From the NCBI RefSeq assembly GCF_028751195.1, contig NZ_CP066784.1, positions 992,001-1,056,000 on the forward strand: a stretch of 64,000 nt of DNA. Direction: 5' to 3'. Position numbers and translations under genes: made by a program. The stretch comes from Alicyclobacillus sp. ALC3 (GTDB lineage: Bacteria; Bacillota; Bacilli; Alicyclobacillales; Alicyclobacillaceae). Each line of letters starts with the position of its first letter. The first letter of the stretch is position 1. This document shows, piece after piece, positions 37,253-46,669 of this stretch. The notes below the pieces were generated by a model that did not search any database, was not told where the DNA came from, and saw only the letters and a list, made by a program, of their open reading frames with translations.

Positions 37253-38145
37253 GCTGGCGTCTCCCCTGCTTGTGCAATGTGCGACTGAATGGCTGTCGCG
37301 AGGGCTTGCTCTCCACTGGCAATGACGTCACGAGTGTTCAAGTCAAACGGCTGTCCGGTGACCGTTTGAATGGTTCCTCCCGCTGCCTGGACGAGGCATG
37401 CGCCAGCTGCCAAATCCCATGCGTTCAGGTCGTATTCCCAAAATCCGTCGATACGCCCCGCGGCGACATACGCGAGGTGCAGCGCCGCAGCGCCAAGAGC
37501 GCGCAGGTTCTTGACCTTGCGTGCCAACTGAAGACCCGCCGCGGTTAACTGCTCGCGAGCTTCGCTGCGATACGGAAAACCTGTCGCGACGATACTCTCC
37601 TGCAGTTCAGTATGTGTGGAACTCCGTAGGGTCTGCCCAGGCAGTGGAGCAGTGGGGTCGTCTGCTGCGACGAACGCTCGCGCCTCTTCACCGCTACAGA
37701 CGGAAGCGCCGGAGCCGTCTCTGGCCACAAACAGTTCGTCCCGGTACGGGTCGTAGATGACGCCGACTTTCACATTCCCATGCTCTGCGAAGCCGATAGA
37801 CACCACCGACAACGGGATGCCCGCCACAAAGTTGGTCGTGCCATCGAGCGGGTCAATCACCCACAGCGCAGCCGCGTCTGAGACCTGTGCAGTCGCTGTG
37901 GCGGCCGCGTCAGACCCGGGCGCCGTCGTCTCCTCCCCAAGCACCTTGTGGTCTGGAAACCGAGTTGCAATGTGTCCGCGAATCATGCGTTCACAAGCGG
38001 GATCAACATCCGTCACCACGTCTGCCAGCGATGTCTTGACTGTCACCTGCTTCGCCTCATGCACGCGTGAGCGAATGTACGCGCCTGCTTCTAAAGCCGC
38101 CGTAATCGCGACTGACAGAACCTCGTGCAGACTTCCTCTTGCCAT
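37249..38145 (-). CDS. Inositol monophosphatase family protein
   Basis: 298 residues. Metal-binding motifs of the family are intact: LGEET (Glu), DPLDGTTNF (Asp-Leu-Asp-Gly-Thr), and WDLAAGACLVQAAGG (Asp). Members dephosphorylate myo-inositol-1-phosphate, NADP(H), fructose bisphosphate or 3'-phosphoadenosine; the substrate cannot be decided. Its coupling to pncB, a NAD-salvage gene, makes NADP(H) phosphatase an attractive but unproven idea. The ATG at 38145 has GGGAG-type sites upstream; the frame to 38193 is longer but unsupported. Confidence 0.88.
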   Translation of the reverse strand: MARGSLHEVLSVAITAALEAGAYIRSRVHEAKQVTVKTSLADVVTDVDPACERMIRGHIATRFPDHKVLGEETTAPGSDAAATATAQVSDAAALWVIDPLDGTTNFVAGIPLSVVSIGFAEHGNVKVGVIYDPYRDELFVARDGSGASVCSGEEARAFVAADDPTAPLPGQTLRSSTHTELQESIVATGFPYRSEAREQLTAAGLQLARKVKNLRALGAAALHLAYVAAGRIDGFWEYDLNAWDLAAGACLVQAAGGTIQTVTGQPFDLNTRDVIASGEQALATAIQSHIAQAGETPA

Positions 38146-38407
38146 CCACCTTGCTCCCTTCGTTAGTCGTCCGCTTCCGCGGAATCGATACACTTGCTAG
38201 CCTGCACGCTGGCAGACACTCTTCAGCCTGTGCTGCGAACAGACGCTTCGTCTTCACCCTTCGAGCCCAAACACTGTATGTATGCGTAGCGGCGAACGCC
38301 GCCGGATACGCCAGTTCATGTCGTTGACAGCATACCACAGACCCCGCCATGCTTACGCATAGCCGACTGTGCTCGCGCTGATGCGCACGGCTCGCCACCG
38401 CCCACGT

Positions 38408-38632
38408 TTACGCGTACAGCTCCGTCGCCGCCACCAAGCTGTACCCGGCCTCTTCAACTGCCGCCCGCAACATGCCGAGGGACAGAGCACCCGCCGCCTC
38501 AACCACGACGTTTCCCGTCTCGTAATCCGCATCCGCGCTCTGCACGCTTGGGAGGCTGTAAAGGGTTGATTCCACTGCTGCTTTACAGTGAGCACAGGAC
38601 ATGCCTTTGACCTTCAGCTGCCAGGTTGACAT
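38408..38632 (-). CDS. Heavy-metal-associated (HMA) domain protein, CopZ-like
   Basis: 74 residues, a single ferredoxin-like HMA domain with the metal-binding GMSCAHC motif near residue 10-16 and the loop EAGYSLV at the end. It is the size of the copper chaperone CopZ, but no copper ATPase or CsoR-type gene is in the window, so the metal is inferred only from the motif. The ATG at 38632 lies 8 bp after GGGAG. It is divergent from the lyase gene at 38771. Confidence 0.88.
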   Translation of the reverse strand: MSTWQLKVKGMSCAHCKAAVESTLYSLPSVQSADADYETGNVVVEAAGALSLGMLRAAVEEAGYSLVAATELYA

Positions 38633-38770
38633 CGCAATCACTCCCCTACGCCTTTGTTATGTCTACCATACACAACCAGCTTCTGCCCCCACAATGGGTC
38701 AACCGGACTAGAAAGTTTGGTGATTTGTTATACTGACAGCAGGAAACATGTACCAATAGGAGGGACGCGG

Positions 38771-40357
38771 ATGACAGAACCGACGCAGGCAACCCGTACC
38801 GCACACGACTCCTTGGGCGACTTGTCCATCCCTGCCGAGGCCTACTATGGTGCGCAGACGGCCCGCGCGATAGAAAACTTCCCAATCAGCGGTTTGCGGT
38901 TGCCGCACGCATTTGTGCGAGCACAAGCCATCATTAAATGGGCAGCGGCGAATGCGCACCGCGACCTCGGCGCAATCGATCCCGCCAAAGCCAGCGCCAT
39001 CTGCGCCGCCGCGGAAGAAGTCATCGCAGGCAAACACAACGAGTGGTTCCTCGTCGACGTCTACCAGGCAGGCGCAGGGACTTCGCAGAACATGAACGTA
39101 AACGAAGTCATCGCTTCCCGAGCAGCAGAGTTGCTTGGCGGTGAGCGCGGCGACACAAAACTCGTTCACCCGAACGACGACGTCAACCAGTCGCAGTCCA
39201 CCAACGATACGATTCACGTGGCGATGCAGATTGCGGGTGTGGAGCAGTTGGCTCATCAGCTTAATCCCGCTCTCGCCAAACTCGAATCTGCCCTCCACGC
39301 CAAAGCCGAGGAGTTTGCGCACATTGTCAAGTCCGGCCGCACGCACCTGCAAGACGCGGTGCCGCTTCGCCTCGGCGACGAGTTCGGCGCGTGGGCTGAG
39401 AATATCCGCCGACATCGGCGCTGGCTCGAGCAGGCAGCAGCCAACCTGCTCGACATCGGCCTCGGCGGAAACGCGGTCGGCACCGGGATCAACACGCCGC
39501 CAGGTTTCGCACAGACTGCCGTGCGCTACGTCGCGGAGTTTACCGGCCTGAGCTTCCGCATCGCCGACAATCCATTCACCTTCAACCAGAACCCAGACGA
39601 AGTGGTACTCGTGAGCGGCGTCCTGCGCAACCTCGCGCTCGCACTGCAGCGCATCGCAAACGACCTGCGCCTTCTCTCCTCCGGGCCGCGCACAGGGTTG
39701 GCGGAGGTCGAGTTGCCGGCGGTGCAACCCGGCTCATCCATCATGCCAGGCAAAGTCAACCCGGTCATGGCGGAGATGCTGAACATGGTGGCGTATCAGG
39801 TCCAAGGCTGCGACACCACCGTCGCGCAGGCAGGCGGCGGCGGACAACTTGAGCTTAACGTCATGATGCCCGTGATGGCGGCAAACTTCCTGCATTCGAT
39901 CGCGATCCTCGTGAACGCCTGCGACGTCTTCGCCGACAAGTGCGTCCGCGGCATCACGGCCAACGAGGCGCGCTGCCACCAGTACGCGGAGCACACGCTG
40001 TCGCTCGCGACAGCGCTGAACGTCGAACTCGGCTACGAGGCTGCGGCGAGCATCGTCAAACACGCCCTCGCGCATGACCTGAGCCTGCGCGAAGCCGGCC
40101 GCGCGCTCGGCATCGACGAAGCCGCGATGGCGAGCGCGCTCGACACGGACGTCATCTCGCAGGTGGTTCCGCGCACACAGGCACAGGCCGCGGGGGCGGC
40201 GGGAGCTCGGCAGGCGGCTGGGGCCGCTGGGGCCGCTGGAGCCGCTGGGGCCGTGCAGGCAAGCGAGACGGCGCCTGCCGCGAACAACTCGCTTCCATCG
40301 CGAGGAGCAGCAACCGCCCGCACATATGGGCAGCGCCCCCAGGGGTCTAGCGACTGA
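38771..40357 (+). CDS. Aspartase/class II fumarase family lyase
   Basis: 528 residues. The fold is certain: GAGTSQNMNVNEVIASRA, NDDVNQSQSTND, GRTHLQDAVP and the catalytic loop GSSIMPGKVNP. The 'GQLELN' segment and AEMLNMVAYQV favour aspartate ammonia-lyase; HPNDDVN favours fumarase C. I leave the substrate open: fumarate is common to both reactions. AGGAGG precedes the ATG and an extended -10 (TGTTATACT, 38727-38735) lies upstream. The last about 55 residues are an Ala/Gly-rich tail (AAGAAGA repeats) absent from either enzyme. Confidence 0.88.
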   Translation: MTEPTQATRTAHDSLGDLSIPAEAYYGAQTARAIENFPISGLRLPHAFVRAQAIIKWAAANAHRDLGAIDPAKASAICAAAEEVIAGKHNEWFLVDVYQAGAGTSQNMNVNEVIASRAAELLGGERGDTKLVHPNDDVNQSQSTNDTIHVAMQIAGVEQLAHQLNPALAKLESALHAKAEEFAHIVKSGRTHLQDAVPLRLGDEFGAWAENIRRHRRWLEQAAANLLDIGLGGNAVGTGINTPPGFAQTAVRYVAEFTGLSFRIADNPFTFNQNPDEVVLVSGVLRNLALALQRIANDLRLLSSGPRTGLAEVELPAVQPGSSIMPGKVNPVMAEMLNMVAYQVQGCDTTVAQAGGGGQLELNVMMPVMAANFLHSIAILVNACDVFADKCVRGITANEARCHQYAEHTLSLATALNVELGYEAAASIVKHALAHDLSLREAGRALGIDEAAMASALDTDVISQVVPRTQAQAAGAAGARQAAGAAGAAGAAGAVQASETAPAANNSLPSRGAATARTYGQRPQGSSD

Positions 40358-40403
40358 CTGGAGCAGCAGCGGATGCGCTCGGTGGGCGCGGCCATTCTGG
40401 CTC
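40358..40403. other. Spacer between lyase stop and array
   Basis: No feature beyond a degenerate first palindrome half. Confidence 0.3.
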
Positions 40404-41262
40404 TATCTAGGACCAGACTGTGCTGATAGCGCCAATTTGGCGTAATCGGACGGCAGCGCGATGGGAATAGCGCCAAACTGGCGCTATCTCCGACCGGACT
40501 GTGCTGATAGCGCCAATTTGGCGTAATCGGACGGCAGCGCAATGGGAATAGCGCCATTCTGGCGCTATCTCCGACCAGACTGTGCTCATAGCGCCAATTT
40601 GGCGTAGTTGGACGGCAGCGCAATGGGAATAGCGCCATTCTGGCGCTATCTCCGACCTGACTGTGCTGATAGCGCCAATTTGGCGTAATCGGGTGGAATC
40701 ACAATGGGAATAGCGCCATTCTGGCGCTATCTCCGACCCGACTGCGCTGATAGCGCCAATTTGGCGTAATCGGGTGGAATCACAATGGGAATAGCGCCAT
40801 TCTGGCGCTATCTCCGACCCGACCGTGCTGATAGCGCCAATTTGGCGTAATCGGACGGCAGCGCAATGGGAATAGCGCCAATTTGGCGCTATCTCCGACC
40901 AGACTGTGCTGATAGCGCCAATTTGGCGTAGTTGGACGGCAGCGCAATAGGAATAGCGCCATTCTGGCGCTATCTCCGACCGGACTGTGCTGATAGCGCC
41001 AATTTGGCGTAATCGGGTGGAATCACAATGGGAATAGCGCCATTCTGGCGCTATCTCCGACCGGACTGCGCTGATAGCGCCAATTTGGCGTAATCGGACG
41101 GCAGCGCGATGGGAATAGCGCCATTCTGGCGCTATCTCCGACCAGACTGTGCTCATAGCGCCAATTTGGCGTAATCGGACGGCAGCGCGATGGGAATAGC
41201 GCCATTCTGGCGCTACCGACAGTCGGTCTGCGCTCATAGCGCCATTCTGGCGCTACCGCGAC
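40404..41262. repeat. Family-2 palindrome array A, about 11 units of 81 bp
   Basis: The palindrome core GCGCCA-N3-TGGCGC (or with TGGCGT) recurs about 21 times. One kind begins at 40429 and repeats every 81 bp (40429, 40510, 40591 ... 41239); the second kind sits 40-41 bp from it (e.g. 40470). It fills the space between two convergent genes. The 81-bp period opens a long frame on the minus strand, which is rejected as a gene. Confidence 0.92.
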
Positions 41263-41379
41263 ACCAATAGCGCCCTCCCGGCCAGCGGTGTCGGCAGCGC
41301 CCTCCAGGCGTCGGCGGTCCGTAGCGGCAGCGGCGCCCTCCCGGCAGCGGCCGTCCCTGTTCTTTCCCAAACGGCCGCG
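41263..41379. other. Degenerate end of array A
   Basis: Eroded copies (AGCGCCCTCCCGGC and similar) trail into the MBL gene's 3' flank. No gene is supported. Confidence 0.5.
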
Positions 41380-42213
41380 CTACCCTTTCAGCTCGCGGCG
41401 AAACAACTCGAGGTTCTGCTCATGCTCGTCCTTCATACCCGTAGCAAACGGGTAGCGCCGAAGGATTCCCGCGAGCGCAGCGGCGGCCCCTTCATCTTCT
41501 CGCACATAGGCCCGCGCGGCGGCGATGTACTCGTATGCCGCCGCGACACGCCGACGCATCTCTGCAACGTCAGTCGTGTACTGACCGTGACCCGGCACCA
41601 ACACGCGCACCGCGAGCTCAGACAGCATGTCAGCCGCTTTGCAGAGCGTCGCCTCGTACGGCTGGCTACCAAAGTAGATGAACGGCATTTCGACATCCGA
41701 CAGATAGTCGCCAACGAGCAGGACGCCATGCGGTTCGACAAAACTGAGCAGTCCACAGGGGGTGTGCCCAGGCGCTAGGTGGAACGTGATCGCAGCCCCA
41801 CCGTCAGGGTCGCCGAGAGCGAGGCGTTGCCCATCGTGATCGATCACCACATCCAACTTCGGGTACTCAATTGGGTAGCTGCGGCGCAGGTAGTGCTTGG
41901 CGTCGAACTCGCTTATCGTGTCAAGCGCCTCCTGCCAGTCCGGGCGCTCCACGAGCGCAAGACTGCCGATGCGCACCGCGTCCGGAAACGCGGCGCTAGC
42001 AATGATATGGTCCCAGTCCGAATGCGTAAACAGCAGGTACAGCTTTCGATCTTGCTGCACCTCCGTCACATAGTTTCGGATTGTCTCGACCTCTTCCGGC
42101 AGCCACGTGGGGTCGACCACCAAGACAAACGACTCGCCTTCCAGCACTGTCGACGTCGTCTGATAGAGTGCACTTTGAAAGACGGTCACACCGTTTGCGC
42201 AGTATTGGATCAC
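41380..42213 (-). CDS. MBL-fold metallo-hydrolase
   Basis: 277 residues. The metal-binding HxHxDH-type motif appears as THSDWDHI (63-70), followed by APGHTPCGL, LLVGDYLSDV and VPGHGQYT, the usual ligand order, although the first His of the motif is a Ser-containing variant (H-S-D-W-D-H). Substrate unknown. The GTG at 42213 has GGGGGAG 8 bp upstream; the frame to 42288 is longer but has no site. It is 107 bp downstream of hutH on the same strand. Confidence 0.85.
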   Translation of the reverse strand: MIQYCANGVTVFQSALYQTTSTVLEGESFVLVVDPTWLPEEVETIRNYVTEVQQDRKLYLLFTHSDWDHIIASAAFPDAVRIGSLALVERPDWQEALDTISEFDAKHYLRRSYPIEYPKLDVVIDHDGQRLALGDPDGGAAITFHLAPGHTPCGLLSFVEPHGVLLVGDYLSDVEMPFIYFGSQPYEATLCKAADMLSELAVRVLVPGHGQYTTDVAEMRRRVAAAYEYIAAARAYVREDEGAAAALAGILRRYPFATGMKDEHEQNLELFRRELKG

Positions 42214-42320
42214 GCTCGTCTCTCCCCCTTGCCTCAACTTCGAGTCAACACACCTTACGCCACCAGCCGCTTCGCCCACTGTCGCCATTTTTGCGCCGCT
42301 CTGGTCGCGACGTCACCCGC

Positions 42321-43913
42321 TTACGGCAACTCCACGCTACTCTGCAGCGCATCGGCGAGCGCAGCAATGGCGTCGCTGACTGAGGCGTCGGTGTTGAGGG
42401 GCGGCGCGAAGCTGCGCACGAATTCGAGTGTGCGCCGACTGGCCTCTGACAGGTCGTTCTCGGCCTTGTCCAGATACAGTGCCTGTGACGCGCAAATGAG
42501 TTCAATGGCAATCACGCGCAGCGCGTTGTGCACCACCTGCCGCGCTTGCCGCGCCGCAATCGTGCCCATGCTGACGTGGTCCTCCTGGTTGGCGGACGAC
42601 GGGATGGAATCGACGCTCGCCGGATGGGCTAGCACCTTGTTCTCGGAGACGAGGGCGGCGGCGACGTACTGCGTAATCATGAGCCCCGACTCCAGGCCTG
42701 CGTTCGTCGCCAGAAATGGCGGAAGACCGCTCAGTTGCGGGTTGACGAGCCGCTCGATGCGCCGCTCCGAGATATTCGCCCACTCTGCGGCTGCGACCTT
42801 AAGTAGGTCCATCGCGATGGCGATGGGTTGCCCGTGGAACTGCCCGCCCGAGAGGATGCGGCCGTCCTCGAGCACAATCGGGTTGTCTGTTGCGGAGTTG
42901 ACTTCTACTGCCAAGCGGTCGTCTGCGTACTTCCACGCCTGCCACGATGCCCCGTGAACTTGCGGTACGCAGCGCAGCGAGTATGCGTCTTGAACGCGCA
43001 GGTCACCTTGGTGTGTCACGCGCTGACTGCCCTGCAGTCGACTCCGGACACGCGCAGCCACTTCTTCTTGCTCCCGGTGGGGACGGGTGGCGAGGAGGGC
43101 GGGATCGAATGCACTGATGATGCCGCGTAGCGCCTCCATCGTGAGACACGCCGCTGCATCAGCCCACAGCCCGAGCCGCTCGGCCTCCGTCACAGTGGCG
43201 ACAGCGACGCCTGACATGGCCTGGGTGCCGTTGATGAGCGCGAGTCCCTCTTTTGCGCGCAGGCGAACGGGCTGCAGCCCTGCGGCTCTGAGCGCCTCGC
43301 CGCCTCCGATCACGTGCCCTTGATACTCAGCGCGGCCTTCCCCCATCAGGACCAGCGCCATGTGCGCGAGCGGGGCTAAATCGCCGCTTGCGCCAAGCGA
43401 ACCCTGCGAAGGAATGACCGGGTGCACACCATGGTTGACCATGTCGACGAGAAGTTGCAGAGTCTCCGGGCGGATGCCGCTGTAGCCTTTAGCCAGCGCA
43501 TTGGCACGCAGCACCAGCATGGCGCGGACGACGTCGGTCGGGAATGGGTCGCCAGTGCCGACTGCATGCGACCGGATGAGGTTCACTTGCAGCTGCTCGA
43601 CATCGTCACCGGCGATGTTGACGTCGCTCAGTTTGCCGAACCCGGTCGTCACACCGTACACCACGTCGCCGGCGGTGACATGCACTTCGACTCGGTCGCG
43701 GCTCGCGCGCACGCGCTCCCACGACGCGTCGGGGATGTAACAGGCACGCAGGCCCTTCGCAATGGCGAACACGTTCGCCCGAGAGAGCGTTTCGCCGTCG
43801 AGCGCAACCGCGTCACCGTCGTCGCGTCCCCCTTGCAGTTCTTGTCCAGCCTGGTCCGCTGCCAGAGAGTGAATTGCGGAATGAGTGCGGTGGTCAGAGA
43901 GAGAAGATGACAT
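42321..43913 (-). CDS. hutH: Histidine ammonia-lyase
   Basis: 530 residues. The Ala-Ser-Gly triad that forms the MIO prosthetic group is at 175-177 (GSLGASGDLAPLAHM). Other landmarks are YGVTTGFGKLSDV, QGSLG and GGQFHGQPIAIAMDLL. It removes ammonia from histidine giving urocanate. The N-terminus is about 35 residues longer than the usual enzyme, rich in Ser, His and Asp. GGTGG lies 7 bp before the ATG. No hutU, hutI or hutG is in the window, so the rest of the pathway is elsewhere or missing. Confidence 0.93.
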   Translation of the reverse strand: MSSSLSDHRTHSAIHSLAADQAGQELQGGRDDGDAVALDGETLSRANVFAIAKGLRACYIPDASWERVRASRDRVEVHVTAGDVVYGVTTGFGKLSDVNIAGDDVEQLQVNLIRSHAVGTGDPFPTDVVRAMLVLRANALAKGYSGIRPETLQLLVDMVNHGVHPVIPSQGSLGASGDLAPLAHMALVLMGEGRAEYQGHVIGGGEALRAAGLQPVRLRAKEGLALINGTQAMSGVAVATVTEAERLGLWADAAACLTMEALRGIISAFDPALLATRPHREQEEVAARVRSRLQGSQRVTHQGDLRVQDAYSLRCVPQVHGASWQAWKYADDRLAVEVNSATDNPIVLEDGRILSGGQFHGQPIAIAMDLLKVAAAEWANISERRIERLVNPQLSGLPPFLATNAGLESGLMITQYVAAALVSENKVLAHPASVDSIPSSANQEDHVSMGTIAARQARQVVHNALRVIAIELICASQALYLDKAENDLSEASRRTLEFVRSFAPPLNTDASVSDAIAALADALQSSVELP

Positions 43914-44254
43914 ATAAGTTCCACCTTTCTGGTTTTGAGCGTGGCCTCTTACGCTAATGCTTTACCATAACAAAGGGTGACCGGAATCCGGTCACCCTAA
44001 CAATCACAGTGAACATGAAGTTGTCTGACTTGGCGGACCGCAGGCCGCCCTCGCCTAGTGGCTGACTGCCCCAACTGCCATATTCGCGCGCGACGCACCC
44101 GCTTCACCCCCCGCCTCACGATGTCCTTGCCTGTGTTGCTTCTATTCTACGCATCCCCGGAATTTTCGCAACTCGAGTTGGGAACATTCCCTAGGTTCGA
44201 CGCCGGAGCGTTCGCACTCCCCTGTTACATGCACTCCGTGAGTTTTACGACACC
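43914..44254. other. hutH upstream region
   Basis: Holds a terminator-like hairpin (43974-43998) and the palindrome CAACTCGAGTTG (44169-44180). The plus-strand frame here (44058 on) is rejected. Confidence 0.5.
43974..43998 (-). terminator. Hairpin between the YqkE-like gene and hutH
   Basis: Near-perfect 25-bp dyad, arms AGGGTGACCGGA and TCCGGTCACCCT with one central base. On the minus strand it is followed by TTTGTT. A repressor operator for hutH is the alternative reading. Confidence 0.6.
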
Positions 44255-44719
44255 TCAGTCTTTGAATGTACGCCAGTCCAGTTTGGACTTTTTCAGGAGT
44301 TCTTCAAACGACGCATCATCCGGTTCTGCCGGGTCAAACAGTTCTGCGAAAGACGCTTCTCGCTCGGACTCTTCGGTCTGCGTCGCAGCTGCAAACTTGC
44401 TGCGGTTTTTCACCACAGAATTTGGGGTTCGGCCGGAGTCCACTTTGTGGGCCACTTTCTCACCCGCAACCTTAGCAGCTTTAGCCGCCTCTTCCTTCGC
44501 AGCAACTGCTGCCATCTCAGCCTTGAGCTTAGCCAGTGCCGCGAGCGCAGACTGTCCAAGGTGATCCTGCATGAGCGTCTGCCCGTTCTCCTCTACCTTC
44601 TTGTCGGCTGCGGGTTTCTTCGGCTTCTCTTCCCGAAACCAGTCAGCCGCGTATTCAGGCTTGTCCCCTCCGCTGAAGTCTTGACTGAGTGCCCCTGGCC
44701 GCTTGCGTTGTTTCCCCAT
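44255..44719 (-). CDS. YqkE-like (DUF3886) protein
   Basis: 154 residues, highly charged and soluble. A long Ala/Lys/Glu-rich helical stretch (about 50-100) leads to the C-terminal ASFEELLKKSKLDWRTFKD, which matches the end of the Bacillus YqkE family. AAGGAG lies 8 bp before the ATG at 44719. The function is unknown. A long frame on the opposite strand is a shadow of its biased codon use. Confidence 0.72.
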   Translation of the reverse strand: MGKQRKRPGALSQDFSGGDKPEYAADWFREEKPKKPAADKKVEENGQTLMQDHLGQSALAALAKLKAEMAAVAAKEEAAKAAKVAGEKVAHKVDSGRTPNSVVKNRSKFAAATQTEESEREASFAELFDPAEPDDASFEELLKKSKLDWRTFKD

Positions 44720-44754
44720 ATGAGTCGCTCCTTAAGCGAAGATTCGCTTCCCCG

Positions 44755-45084
44755 TTACGACTTCGCCAAGTGTTCCTGCAAGTACTCTTTCTCACGATCG
44801 ACTAAGTCCGGGTGATCTCGCAACTGCCTGCGCAGGATGCGCTCCTCCCACACTTCGCTGCCGGGACCGGCTTCTGCATCGCTAGACTGAATTGCAGGCT
44901 CTAGGTCGCCCTGCTCCAAGTCTGCAATTTTGCGGTCGTAGAGGATCTCCCACTGTTCGACGCCTTCCTGTCGGTCACGCTGAGACACTTGCATATAGAT
45001 GCCGGGCACATCCTCATCCGGCCCAACGACGTACATAAACATTTCGAAATCATCCCACTGGTGCGTCCAGTCCATCTGATCCAT
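44755..45084 (-). CDS. Hypothetical acidic protein
   Basis: 109 residues, not recognised, rich in Asp, Glu, Gln and Trp, without signal or TM helix (MDQMDWTHQWDDFEMFMYVV at the start, LVDREKEYLQEHLAKS at the end). The ATG at 45084 lies about 7 bp after AAGGGG. It is 35 bp upstream of the YqkE-like gene, probably cotranscribed. The longer frame to 45177 has no ribosome site. Confidence 0.6.
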   Translation of the reverse strand: MDQMDWTHQWDDFEMFMYVVGPDEDVPGIYMQVSQRDRQEGVEQWEILYDRKIADLEQGDLEPAIQSSDAEAGPGSEVWEERILRRQLRDHPDLVDREKEYLQEHLAKS

Positions 45085-45250
45085 CGCGATACCCCTTGTG
45101 GCACAGCCGCCTTGAATTCCCGGTACGACTGGCAGACCAGTCAAATCCAGTGTACCCGCGGCCCTCTTGACGTGCAACCGTCACTGTCATTTGCTACAAT
45201 AATCGTTGACGTCAACTTGGGCATCCGGCGCCCCCATGAGGAGGCCGAGC

Positions 45251-45403
45251 ATGAGACGGTTATTCTTAATCCTGTTTGTCATTTCGCTTGTGATTGTCGG
45301 TATCGAGACGTTCCGACCACAAGCCCCGTTTCCGAACGTTTTTGGCGGTTCGGCCGGGACCGTGACAAACACATCGACTGGTGCTGGACAGAACTCGTTC
45401 TAA
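45251..45403 (+). CDS. Small exported or membrane-bound peptide
   Basis: 50 residues: an N-terminal hydrophobic helix (LFLILFVISLVIVGI) and a polar Gly/Thr/Asn-rich tail. GAGGAGG precedes the ATG, a good sign for so short a gene. It converges with etfA, and a hairpin separates them. Function unknown. Confidence 0.6.
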   Translation: MRRLFLILFVISLVIVGIETFRPQAPFPNVFGGSAGTVTNTSTGAGQNSF

Positions 45404-45462
45404 GATTCAAACGTGTTGAATATTTAAAGTGGACATTTCGTTCTCTCGCTGCCACGAAAGCG

Positions 45463-45507
45463 CAAAACGGCGTTTGCTCCTCGCTTTGAGAGCAACCGCC
45501 GTTTGCC
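45463..45507. terminator. Hairpin between convergent genes
   Basis: Arms around AAACGGCG and CGCCGTTT extend to about 15 bp with two mismatches. It separates the small peptide gene from etfA. Confidence 0.65.
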
Positions 45508-45563
45508 TTGTGAGCAACGATATTCTAGGAACGATATTCTGAAGGATGACCCGGCTGCGCAGG

Positions 45564-46547
45564 TTAGACGGTTGCCAGGACTTTCTTGAATTCCTCCGTC
45601 AACATCGGCACGACTTCGAACAGGTCCCCCACAATCCCATAATCCGCCACCTGGAAAATAGGCGCCTCTGGGTCTTTGTTGACGGCGACGATGACTTTTG
45701 AGTTTGACATTCCGGCCAAGTGCTGAATGGCGCCCGAGATCCCGCAGGCGATGTACAGGTCCGGCGTCACAACTTTACCGGTCTGGCCAATCTGCATCGA
45801 GTAATCGCAGTACCCTGCGTCGCACGCCCCACGCGAAGCACCCACTGCTGCGCCAAGCACGGCCGCGAGTTCCTGCAGCGGCTTGAAGCCGTCTGCGCTT
45901 TTCACACCGCGCCCGCCGGAGACGATGATTTTCGCCTCGGTCAAGTCTACGCCCGCCGAAGCCTTCTGAATGACTTCCTTGACAATAGTCGAGAGGTCAG
46001 CCTGTTCGAACGAGACGGACAGCGTGTTCACCGTACCCGCCTTGCTGAACCCATCTTCTTGCACCGGCAGGTTGTTCGGGCGAACTGTCGCGAGGGTGAC
46101 GCCATCTTTCACCTTCACTTTGGTAAACGCCTTACCGGCGTAAATCGGGCGCGTGAACACCAGTGTGTCCCCGTCCTTGTCGTAGCCGACGATGTCAGAC
46201 ACCTGACCGGCGCCGAGGCGCATCGCAACGACCGGCCCCAGGTCCTTGCCGATCGCGGAGTGCGCGAACAGCACAATGTCCGGAGTGCTCGCGCGGTATG
46301 CCTCCATGAACGCCTTACGGTACGCCGACGGAGTGTACTTTTCGAGTTCTGGTGCATCCACGACGTACACTGTGTCAGCGCCAGCTGCGCCAAGACCCTC
46401 TGCCAGCCCAGCCACACCGCTTCCAAGCAGAACCGCAGCGACGTGACCGCCGTCCGCCATATCGTTCGCAGCGGACAGCATTTCCACTGTCACGTTGCGC
46501 AGTTTTCCGTTTCGAACATCCGCCAGTACGAGGATGTTTTTCGCCAT
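45564..46547 (-). CDS. etfA: Electron transfer flavoprotein alpha subunit
   Basis: 327 residues. The C-terminal FAD domain has the ETF alpha signature [32 protein letters not shown] and [25 protein letters not shown] with the adenine-contacting [12 protein letters not shown] near it. With EtfB it carries electrons from FadE to the quinone pool. It follows etfB across a short direct-repeat spacer in the fadR-etfB-etfA operon. Confidence 0.95.
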   Translation of the reverse strand: MAKNILVLADVRNGKLRNVTVEMLSAANDMADGGHVAAVLLGSGVAGLAEGLGAAGADTVYVVDAPELEKYTPSAYRKAFMEAYRASTPDIVLFAHSAIGKDLGPVVAMRLGAGQVSDIVGYDKDGDTLVFTRPIYAGKAFTKVKVKDGVTLATVRPNNLPVQEDGFSKAGTVNTLSVSFEQADLSTIVKEVIQKASAGVDLTEAKIIVSGGRGVKSADGFKPLQELAAVLGAAVGASRGACDAGYCDYSMQIGQTGKVVTPDLYIACGISGAIQHLAGMSNSKVIVAVNKDPEAPIFQVADYGIVGDLFEVVPMLTEEFKKVLATV

Positions 46548-46607
46548 ACCCTATCCCTCCCGGAATTGTGAGTCCAGAGTCCCATGTGCGGTCGTGACGT
46601 ACTCAGT

Positions 46608-46662
46608 CCAGCTCTGCTCAAGTCCAGCTCTGCTCAGTCCAGCTCTGCTCAGCCGAGTTTCG
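46608..46662. repeat. Short direct repeat between etfB and etfA
   Basis: Three copies of GTCCAGCTCTGCTCA fill the intergenic space. They may result from slippage and are not part of either frame. Confidence 0.8.
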
Positions 46663-46669
46663 TGTCTAC

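Noticed and set aside
40407..41237. 276-codon minus-strand frame with WRYSH repeats
   Set aside because: It is only the 81-bp palindrome unit read as codons; 81 is a multiple of three, so no stop appears. No ribosome site and no family.
44058..44564. 168-codon plus-strand frame
   Set aside because: Mostly antisense to the YqkE-like gene, Ala/Ser-rich and unsupported by a ribosome site.
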